A DNA stretch of 64,000 nucleotides from Capra hircus. Taxonomy: Eukaryota > Chordata > Mammalia > Artiodactyla > Bovidae. The notes under the pieces are model-generated. The model made no database searches. It saw only the letters and a list, made by a program, of their open reading frames with translations, and had not been told where the DNA came from. Below, piece after piece: positions 56,442-64,000 of this stretch. The first letter of the stretch is position 1, and the number at the start of each line of letters is the position of its first letter. The DNA is taken from NCBI RefSeq assembly GCF_001704415.2, contig NC_030824.1, forward strand, positions 38,063,022 to 38,127,021. The letters are read 5' to 3'. The translations under genes and the position numbers were made by a program.

Positions 56442-57535
56442 TTAGGTTGGTGTAAATGTAATTGCAGTTTCAGACTGTGAATTTTAAATCATTATAATCT
56501 AAATAGGAACCATTACAATCAACACATTTTGCCAATAAGAAATGTTTGTTTATTCCCGTAGCTTAAAAATCCATGCTTTGGAATTCCATGAACTCCTGTA
56601 AAGCATTTTATGCCTCTTGCTGGTTACGGAAGCATTTTCCCTGCAAAAAGTTGTCAAGATCCTTGAAGAAGTGGTAGTCGGTTGGCAAGAGGTCAGGTAA
56701 ATATGGCAGATGAGGTAAAGCTTTGTAGCCCAATTCTTTCAACTTTTGAAGTGTTGGTTATGGGACATGCAGTTGGGTGTTGTTGTGGAGAAGAATTGGG
56801 TCCTTTCTGTTGAACAATGCCAGATGGAGGCGTTGCAGTTTTGGGTGCATTTCATCGATTTGCTGAGCATGCTTCTCAGATGTAATGGTTTTGCTGGGAT
56901 TCAGAAAGCTGTAGTGGATTAGGCCAGCAGCAGACCGCCAAACAGTGATCATGACCTTTTTTTGGTGCAAGTTTGGCTTTTGTAAATTGGAGCTTTTTCT
57001 CGGTCCAACCACTGAGCTGGTCATCACTGATTGCTGTAAAAAAATTCACTTATCATCACACATCACATCCAATCAAGAAATTATTTGTTGTTGTTGTGTA
57101 GAATAAAAGAAGACAACGTTTCAAAAGGATGATTTTCTATTTTTTTGATTTGCAGTCAGCTTTTTCACCTTTCCAGTTTGCTTCGAATGCTGAACAACTG
57201 TAAAATTGTTGAGGTTGAGTTCTTTGGCAATTTCTCATGTAGTTATAAGACGATCATCTTTGATGATGGCTCTCAATTGGTCATCATCAACTTCTAATGG
57301 CTGGCCACTATGTTCCTCATCTTCAAGGCTCTCCTTCCCTTTGAAAACCTTGCAAACCACCACTGCACTTTACATTCATAAGCAGTTCCTGGGCCAAGTG
57401 TGCTGTTGACATTGCAAGTTGTCTCTGCTGTTTCTATAGCTCATATTGAACTCGGATAAGAAATTGCTTGAATTTGCTCTTTGTCTAATGTCATTTCCCT
57501 AATCTAAAATAAATATAAAATAAATAGCAGGTAAT
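56442..57535 (-). mobile_element. Mariner DNA transposon (Hsmar1-like), dead, right end lost
   Basis: A TA dinucleotide at 56440-56441 precedes the terminal repeat 'TTAGGTTGGTGTAAATGTAA'. The minus strand encodes a degenerate mariner transposase: an opening MTLDKEQIQ near 57490, an intact VVGPRKSSN word and KKVMITVWRSAAGLIHYSF in 56758-57027, HNNTQLH where HDN is expected, and an LPTDYHFF word near 56680. Several stops and frameshifts interrupt it. The second Asp of the D,D34D triad is Asn (codon 56782-56784). No matching inverted repeat is found on the right, where a SINE fragment begins. Confidence 0.87.
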
Positions 57536-57540
57536 TGTTG

Positions 57541-57627
57541 CGTGGAGAATTCTGTAGACAAGAGAGCCTGGTGGGCTACAGTCCATGGGGTTGCAAAGAG
57601 TTGGACATGCCTGAGTGGCTAACACAA
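57541..57627 (+). mobile_element. Bov-tA/Bov-A fragment, 5'-truncated
   Basis: 'GAGAATTCTGTAGACAAGAG' to 'CCTGAGTGGCTAACACAA'. Only the 3' body is present. It sits where the mariner right end should be. Confidence 0.85.
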
Positions 57628-57786
57628 GGGTGAGTTGCAGTGTCACAGAGCTGGCAGTAATAAAGACATCCACCCTGTCTGAATCAAGGCTCAGAGCAAG
57701 ACCATCTATTTCTGATCTACGGGGTTTTCTATTCTGCCATGGTAATTTCTTAACAACTACTCTCCAGAGTAATTTACCATCTGGTG

Positions 57787-57994
57787 GACTTCCCTGGTGG
57801 CTCAGATGGTAAAGTGTCTGCCTACAATGCAGGAGACCCGGGGTTCAGTCCCTGGGTCAGGAAGATCTCCTGGAGAAGGAAATGGGCACTCCAGTATTCT
57901 TGCCTGGAAAATTCCACGGACAGAGAAGCCTGGTAGCTTACAGTCTATGGGGCTGCAAAGAGTTGGACACGACTGAGCAACGTCACTTTCCTTT
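57787..57994 (+). mobile_element. Bov-tA SINE
   Basis: 'GACTTCCCTGGTGGCTCAGA' head, 'GGGGTTCAGTCCC' B-box, body ending 'GACTGAGCAACGTCACTTTC'. Confidence 0.94.
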
Positions 57995-58296
57995 CCTTTA
58001 AATCTTAAATACTGATAGTGGAACTCTGTTCTGTAATTCTCATGCTTTTATTTTTTTAATTTCTCAAATATTAAGATGAAAGCATTAGTCATCAGTCTAA
58101 GATACCTGATGATATTCAGGTCTTTGAGCCTGGTGATGAGAGGTATACAGATGAAGTTCTCATATCCCAAAACAGACAAGTCAAATCTGATGCATGAAAA
58201 CTGGTACACCCTTTGCTTTTGTGCTGTAGGAGAGATTTTTAATAACAGTCATTCATAAGATTAATGTGCTAGGTTAGATTTTTAAAATTCTTAGCC

Positions 58297-58515
58297 AATA
58301 ATAGTTAAAACCTAAGTGAACATCTATTATGTGCAAATCATATGATAAATACTTTATGGAATTAACTATTTTATTTTTGTAACAATCTAGTGACTTAGAT
58401 AATATTTTTATCTGTTTTAAAGATATGAAGACTGATACTTTCACAATATAAGAGATTTGCCCCCCATAATTTGTTCAGTACCTAGAGTTAGCCAAACTTG
58501 GGGTTAAGGGCACAG
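58297..58515 (+). mobile_element. Possible MIR SINE
   Basis: 'CATCTATTATGTGCAAATCA' at 58321, 'GTAACAATCTAGTGACTTAG' and 'TTTTAAAGATATGAAGACTG' follow the MIR core order ('lower case' divergence high). Confidence 0.5.
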
Positions 58516-58519
58516 TCTT

Positions 58520-59190
58520 ACAGACCACCAGAGTTTTCCCAAGACTTCTGACACCAATTGCCAGTTTGGCAGTTTCCCAAAATAGCAGAGAGTTTCTGTA
58601 ATTTGCTAATAAGCCTCACAGAAATCACTGAAGCCTGCTATAGTCACAGTCTTGTTTATTACAAGCAAAAGATGCACATGAAACAGATGCATAGAGTGGA
58701 ATCTGGGAGTGAAAAGGCTCCAAATGTAGTTTCTAAGTCTCCAGGTTTGCTTTATCTATCTGACATCAATGTGTGTCAACATTGATGTCGCATTATAGTC
58801 AACCCAAGAAGTTTCTATAGACAGGATGTAGTTAGGATGTCTTCATTATATAGACAATATGGATTGAATTTTTGCCCAAATGATTGAACTCAATATCCAA
58901 CTACTCTGGAAGTTAGGCTGATAGCACACTAGCTAAAGCCACATCTCTCTCTCTCTCTCTTTTTTTTTTTTTTTGCCTGGCTAGCCTCCATCCTGAGACA
59001 TCTTATTAACATACACTTTCATATCTAGGGGCCTGGTCATCTAAACATTCAGATGTGGTCCTAGGAGACCACTGTAAATAACAAAGACACTCTTATCATT
59101 CAGGAAATTCCAAGGGTTTAGAGGCTGCCTTCCAAGAACCAGAGACAAAGATCAGCTGCATTCTTTATTACATACTCAGTTAATAAATTT
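58520..59190 (-). mobile_element. MER21-like (ERVL-class) solo LTR, antisense
   Basis: 'ACAGACCACCAGAGTTTTCC' at 58520, 'CTTGTTTATTACAAGCAAAA' at 58651, 'CATCTTATTAACATACACTT' at 58999, 'CAGGAAATTCCAAGGGTTTA' at 59101 and 'AAGAACCAGAGACAAAGATC' at 59134 follow the reversed MER21-type LTR order. A (TC)n plus T15 run at 58944-58974 interrupts it. Confidence 0.7.
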
Positions 59191-59234
59191 CAGAATTGAG
59201 ATTTAACACTAGATCTATTGGGCTCCAGATAGTA

Positions 59235-59310
59235 GGATGTGCATTTTTTTCTCATTTGCCTAGCACAGTACCAAACACATAGTAAGTGCCCAATAAATCT
59301 TAATTAAATA
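59235..59310 (+). mobile_element. L2 3' terminus
   Basis: 'TTTGCCTAGCACAGTACCAA', 'ACACATAGTAAGTGCCCAAT', 'AAATCTTAATTAAATAAA': the L2 terminal block in order. Confidence 0.65.
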
Positions 59311-59484
59311 AAAGAGCAAGTCAGATTTTTTTTCCTTCTGCACAGACAGGGTAAAATTTCATAGCATAGGTAGATATTCCCAAGGGTGGGTAATTTTGTC
59401 ATTTTAGGAATGATATTCTCAGAGCCAGTTGTTAATTATAAAACCTTTAAAATGAGCTTTTGTTCTGCTAAAAACAGCTTGCTG

Positions 59485-59684
59485 TACTGTGTTCAGTTAT
59501 GTCTGATTCTTTGCAACCCCATGGACTGTAGCCCACCCGGCTCCTCTGTCCATGGGATTTCCCAGGCAAGAATACTGGAGTGGGTTGCTATGCCTTCTCC
59601 AAGGGATATTCCTGCTCCAGGGATTGGACCCAAGTCTCTTGCATCTCCTGCACTGGCAGGAAGATTCTTTATGATTTGCCACTT
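59485..59684 (-). mobile_element. Bov-tA SINE, antisense, reversed head damaged
   Basis: 'TACTGTGTTCAGTTATGTCT' opening, complete body, then 'GGCAGGAAGATTCTTTATGA' with the final GGGAAGCCC lost. Confidence 0.9.
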
Positions 59685-61119
59685 GCTATGGCTAATCATC
59701 AAGACAAGAGGGAGGGTCTGGGAAGGGGGATATAATGCTTGTGACAACTGATTACAGATGAGACTGAGTATAAACTAGTTTAAGGCTGTTCTTGGGTGGG
59801 AGAATATCATTTCTTAAGAGACCTTACTCTCTTGAGTAATGCATGAGTATGATCATATGAGATTTTCTTTTACATAAGGTATAAGCTCTGCTATGTCTTT
59901 GAAAAAAAAAAGAGTACTTATATTTTAATAAGATAAATATATTATGAAAGGCAAACTAATAATCAGCCAATTAGGGTTTGTGTATGTGAGCTCAATGGAG
60001 AAGTGTAAGAGAGGAAAACACTTTTTGCAAGGGAAATCAGGATTTATTTTAATTATGAAATTCAAATCTGTCTTAAAAATCTCTGTATGTTGCTATAAAT
60101 GCTCTGATCCAGTTTAATTAAATAGCCTCTATGAAGTCTTTAGTCAAAAGCAGATTATAGGAAACCATATTTCTCTTTTCTCTGCTTCATCTACTGTCCT
60201 TTTCATTTTTCTGTATATTATACTATCAAACGGAATTAAAGGAAACAAAGCCTAACCTGTAATTCAAAGTAGATGTCTCCTTTTCAAGTAATGGCCTGCA
60301 AAAGAAGGAGGATAGATGGAATAACCTTTTGTGTGACATATCCTTGGGAAATTTTCTGACTATATAATCACTAACATAGGAAGTTAAAGAGATATGTTTT
60401 AGGTGTGTTCCCAGACTTCTAATAGTAGTGTTTTTTTATTTTTTAGTGTATTGAAATTATTTTATTTTTGATTTTGCATCTCAGAATACATCTACATGGC
60501 TATGCTACTACAATTTTGTTCATTTTATCTGTGACAAAGAATGGAAGTTGGAAATGTTGTAGTTACTGAACCATATCTCTTACACATTTCACATAATTGC
60601 TCATTAACCTAGTGCTGTTCTGACTGAAACTATGGTTGTAATAGTATATTATGAGGAACTTATGTCAAAATAGTGTCATAGTCACTTAAAATCTCATGTA
60701 AAGACAATTCAAAGGACCAAATTTATGTGTGCAACAGGCATCTTAAGAATGTTAACTAAAAGGAGAGTAGTCAGATAAATTCATACATCATTTCACCCAA
60801 AATGAAGAATCTATTTTCCTTTAATGGTCAGTATATAGCTTAATGTCTATTAGCAGATGACTGTGGATATGCCTTCTCTCAAGCTTTTTTCCTTTATTTC
60901 CAGGAACCACAAATCAATTTAGGACTGAATTCTCAGTCCTGGCCTCCTGAAATGGCCTTCTAACCATAGTCTTGGATATACCTACCTTCTGCTCTCCTAT
61001 TGAAATGGCTTTGTAAGTAGTTCTATATTCTATAAACCTATAATATCATCTTCCTCTATAAGAAATAGATCTTAGAAACATCCACATCTCTTAATATAGA
61101 ATTTATTTAATGAATACAA
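59685..61119. other. Unassigned AT-rich DNA
   Basis: About 1.4 kb without a recognised repeat or gene. Confidence 0.5.
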
Positions 61120-61215
61120 CAGTCCCCTTTATTCAAAGAGCATACATTCCAAAACCACCAGTGGATGCCTGAAACTGCAGATAGGACTGAACCAACATAT
61201 AAATATATATATACA

Positions 61216-61546
61216 TGGCTTCCCTGGTAGCTCAGCTGGTAAAGAATCCACTTGCAATGCAGGAGACCTTGGTTCGATTCCCGGGTGGGGAAGATCCACT
61301 GGAGAAGATAGTCTACCCATTTCAGTATTCTCCATCTTCCCAGGTGGCACAGACAGTAAAAAATCTGCCTGCAATGCAAGAGGCCTGGGTTCAATCACTG
61401 AGTTGAGAAGGTCCCCTGGAGGAGGATATGGCAACCCACTCCAGGATTCTTGCCTGGAGAATTCCATGGACAGAGGATCCTGGCAGGCTACAGTCCATGG
61501 GGTTACAGAGTCTGACAGGATTGAGTGACTAAGCACAGCACAGCAC
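61216..61546 (+). mobile_element. Bov-tA SINE with duplicated module, nested in Tigger
   Basis: First module 'GGCTTCCCTGGTAGCTCAGC' (61218) to about 61328, second from 'ATCTTCCCAGGTGGCACAGA' to 'GAGTGACTAAGCACAGCACA'. Confidence 0.92.
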
Positions 61547-61557
61547 ATACATATATG

Positions 61558-61764
61558 TCTTCCCAGGTGGCTCAGTGAGAAAGAATCCTCCTACCAATGA
61601 ATGGGCTCAATCCCTGGGATGGGAAGATCCCCTTGAGAAGGAAATGGCAACCCACTCCAGTATTCTCGCCTGAGAAATCCAATGGACGGAGGAGCCTGGA
61701 GGGCTATAGTCCATGGGGTTGCAAAGAGTGGGACTTGACTTAGGGATTACACAACAACAATGAC
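61558..61764 (+). mobile_element. Bov-tA SINE, nested in Tigger
   Basis: 'GTCTTCCCAGGTGGCTCAGT' head, shortened B-box region, body ending 'GGATTACACAACAACAATGA'. Confidence 0.9.
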
Positions 61765-61974
61765 AATATGTGTATGTGTTTTCCTATACATACTCACCTA
61801 CAATAAAGTTTAATTTATAAATGAGGGATAGCAAGAGATTAACAGTAAACAATAACAAAATTCAACAATTATAGTAATATACTGTAATAAAAGTTCTGTG
61901 AATATACTCTCTCTCTCTTTCTCAATATATCTTATTGTGTTAATACAAATTTGACACCCTTTACATCTTAACTA

Positions 61975-62258
61975 GGGCTTCCCTGAGAGCTCAGTTGGTA
62001 AAGAATCTGCCTGCAATGCAGGAGACCTCAGGTTTGATTCCTGGGTCAGGAAAATCTGCTGGAGAAAGGATAGACTACTCACTCCAGTATTTTGGGGCTT
62101 CCCTTGTGGCTCAGCTGGTTAAGAATCCCCCTGGGTTTGATCCCTGGGTTGGGAAGATCCCCTGGAGAAGGGAAAGGCTACCCGCTAGGGAATTCCATGG
62201 ACTGTACAGTCCCTGGGGTTGCAAAGAGTCAGACTCAACTGAGCAACTTTCACTTTCG
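61975..62258 (+). mobile_element. Bov-tA SINE with duplicated module, nested in Tigger, perfect 11-bp TSD
   Basis: TSD CATCTTAACTA at 61964-61974 and 62259-62269. Modules start 'GGGCTTCCCTGAGAGCTCAG' (61976) and 'GGGCTTCCCTTGTGGCTCAG' (62096). The second lacks the TGCAATGCAGGAGACC segment. Confidence 0.95.
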
Positions 62259-62690
62259 CATCTTAACTAAGCACTTCTCTGCACTGTCGTATTTGCAGTT
62301 TGAGGTGCAACAACAAAACTAGCACACGTTTCTCTCTCCCTCTCCACAGTTTCACAGGTAGAAATTTGTTGTTACTGCAGAACTTAGCAACCTCAACAAA
62401 CAATTTTTTTTCCTTTCCGTATTAGATAGAGAACGTTGACCTTTTCACTTAAAGGGCACACTTTATGGATTCTCTTTGGCATATGTGAATTGTCAGTGTC
62501 ACTCATCTTGCACTTTGTGGTTGTTATTAAGTAAAATAAGGGCCCCAAGCACTGTTATACCTGGACATTTGATCTGATAGCTGAGATAGTGACTAAGTGA
62601 AAAATGGGTGGGATCTTAGGACAAAAGCGATGATTCACATCTCAGGAGGGATGAAATGGGATGGCGTACGATTTCATCACACCACCTAGG

Positions 62691-62822
62691 CAGGTGGTGG
62701 TGGTGGTTTAGTTGCTAAGTTGTGTCTGATTCTTGCGACCGCATGGACTGTAGCCTGTCAGGCTCCTGTCCATGGGATTCTCCAGGCAAGAACACTGGAG
62801 TGGGTTGCCATTTCTTTCTCCA
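62691..62822 (-). mobile_element. Bov-A monomer, antisense, nested in Tigger
   Basis: TSD CCACCTAGG at 62682-62690 and CCACTTAGG at 62823-62831. Opens with a (TGG)n run at 62694-62707, then the antisense BovA body to 'CCATTTCTTTCTCCA'. Confidence 0.88.
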
Positions 62823-63019
62823 CCACTTAGGAAGACACACTATTTAAAACGTGAAATGTTTATTTCTGGGACTTTCCTCATAATATTTTTGGATTGCCAC
62901 TGACCAAGTGTAAATGAAACCTTCAAAAGCAAAACCACAGATAAAAGAGGACTACTATCCTAAGAAAAAAATAATTATTAAAAAAATATATTATTTTAAC
63001 AATCCCTCAAATTCTCATT

Positions 63020-63239
63020 TGGGCTTCCCTGGTGGCTCAGTGGTGAAGAATCCACCTGCCATACAGGAGACCTGGGTTCGATCCCTGGGGCAGGAAGATC
63101 CCCTGGAGAAGGAAGTGGCAACCCACTCCCAGTTTTCTTGCCTGGGAAACTCCATGGACAGAGGAGCCTGGAGGGCTTCAGTCCATGAGGTCCTGAAATA
63201 GTTGGACACCATTTAGCGACTAAATAACAACCAATAAAA
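63020..63239 (+). mobile_element. Bov-tA SINE with perfect 11-bp TSD
   Basis: TSD AAATTCTCATT at 63009-63019 and 63240-63250. Head 'GGGCTTCCCTGGTGGCTCAG' at 63021, B-box GGTTCGATCCC, tail AACAACCAATAAAAA. Confidence 0.96.
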
Positions 63240-63309
63240 AAATTCTCATTAACTGATGCATCTTGCAATAATATTTCAGATAATTGCTCCCACAGTCCTT
63301 AACAGGTAT

Positions 63310-63380
63310 TTATTGGATTGTTTTAGGCGTTTTAGAATACAAATAAAGACTTGTTCCCTCACTAAAAGGAGCTTGCAAGC
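63310..63380 (-). mobile_element. L2 3' terminus, antisense
   Basis: 'TTTATTGGATTGTTTTAGGC', 'ATACAAATAAAGACTTGTTC' and 'AAAAGGAGCTTGCAAGC' match the reversed L2 terminal block. Confidence 0.5.
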
Positions 63381-63633
63381 TTTATTTCGCTAAAGTATGT
63401 ATGTCTTTAGTCTGAATCCAAATACAAAAAGGTAAATTCTCACTGGGAATGATGTGTGATTTGGCATCTGGGGTATGTAATGCATGGACAAACACTGGAT
63501 GGAGGCATGTTTCAGCAGCTAGTAATATATATAGAGGAGGGGAAAATTACCTTTTTCCTCTATGCAATTTGGGTTCTGTGGCTGGGATCTTATAAATTAG
63601 ACTACTGAAAGACAGATTAATAAGAAAAACTAG

Positions 63634-63993
63634 CAGGCTTCCCTTGTAACTCAGATTTCCCTGTAGCTCAGCTTTCCTTGTAGCTACATGCAATGCAGGA
63701 GACCGGAGTTCAATTCCTGGGTTGGGAGGATCCCTTGGAGAAGGAAATGGCAACCTACTCCAGTATTCTTGCCTGGAGAATCCCATATGGACAGAGGAGC
63801 CTGGTGGGCTCAGAATCTGACTGAAATGCAGGAGAGGTAGGAGACGCAGGTTCAACCCCTGGGTGGGGAAAATCCACTGGAGGAGGGCATGGCAACCCAC
63901 TCCAGTATTCCTTCCTGGAGAATCCTTGGCAGGCTAGGGTTGCAAAGAGTCAGACACAACTGAAGCTACTGAGCGCACGCACACACACACACC
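63634..63993 (+). mobile_element. Two-module Bov-tA SINE with triplicated 5' head
   Basis: Three successive 16-17-bp versions of the tRNA-derived head (63638-63654, 63655-63671, 63672-63687), then B-box 'GGAGTTCAATTCC' and body. A second module from about 63820 has its own B-box 'GGTTCAACCCC' and body, ending in a short (CA)n at 63978-63992. Confidence 0.88.
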
Positions 63994-64000
63994 CTTTTGT

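Larger units (their letters stand above)
61120..62956 (-). mobile_element. Tigger2-like DNA transposon, internally deleted, carrying four SINEs
   Basis: Left end 'CAGTCCCCTTTATTCAAAG' at 61120, then 'CCAGTGGATGCCTGAAACTG' (61159), 'ACAATAAAGTTTAATTTATA' (61800). Right half: 'CTTGCACTTTGTGGTTGTTA' and 'TTAAGTAAAATAAGGGCCCC' (reversed transposase N-terminus and leader, 62508-62546), 'TGTTTATTTCTGGGACTTTC' (62859) and the reversed terminal repeat 'ACCACAGATAAAAGAGGACT' (62934). With SINEs removed about 0.9 kb remains, well short of an autonomous element; most of the transposase is absent and the remaining N-terminal frame is broken. Confidence 0.83.

Noticed and set aside
59386..59751. 121-codon open frame
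   Set aside because: Its middle third is the translated antisense Bov-tA at 59485-59684 and the flanks have no recognisable protein sequence.
61129..61548. 139-codon open frame on the minus strand
   Set aside because: A translation of a two-module Bov-tA read backwards, running into Tigger sequence.
1..64000. A previously undescribed multi-gene system
   Set aside because: No host coding genes, operon-like clusters or unexplained long structured arrays were found; nearly all structure is explained by known mobile-element families.

Overview
The window is nuclear DNA from a ruminant, most likely a bovid. The evidence is the repeat set: many Bov-tA and Bov-A2 SINEs, twelve BovB (RTE-clade LINE) copies with the (GAACT)n tail, and two CHR SINEs shared by ruminants and whales, all on an older mammalian background of L1, L2, MIR, MLT1-type LTRs, mariner and Tigger DNA transposons. 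Species cannot be fixed by eye. Family names come from remembered consensus features; no library search was run, and fragment borders are usually good to about 10-20 bases unless a target-site duplication (TSD) is quoted.

I see no host protein-coding gene, exon series, CpG island or functional RNA gene. The longer open frames are decayed BovB reverse transcriptase, antisense shadows of BovB, or shadows of SINEs. The window reads as intergenic or deep intronic DNA.

Layout. 1-5.5 kb: L1, MIR, L2 and CHR fragments, each interrupted by a Bov-tA SINE. 5.9-7.1 kb: 5'-truncated BovB with an internal deletion. 7.1-15.5 kb: AT-rich, with an MLT1-type LTR, L1 3' ends (one internally inverted), a CHR SINE and an LTR-like element. 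15.6-25.7 kb: SINEs, three BovB pieces and an MLT1-type LTR. 26.5-29.9 kb: an old L1 (ORF2 plus 3' UTR) with two BovB and one SINE inside. 30-41.5 kb: SINEs, three BovB, an L2 split by an MLT1-type LTR, and a Bov-A2 with a perfect TSD. 41.5-52.8 kb: AT-rich, with SINEs, L1 3' ends and a deleted Tigger1. 52.8-54.8 kb: the longest reverse transcriptase-bearing BovB and a second BovB fragment. 56.4-57.5 kb: dead mariner. 58.5-59.2 kb: MER21-like LTR. 61.1-63 kb: deleted Tigger2-like transposon carrying four ruminant SINEs.

The elements do not cooperate as a system. What can be read is relative age: MIR, L2, Tigger and mariner are oldest, L1 and MLT1 intermediate, and CHR, BovB, Bov-tA and Bov-A2 the later insertions found within them. 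I found no credible undescribed biological system.
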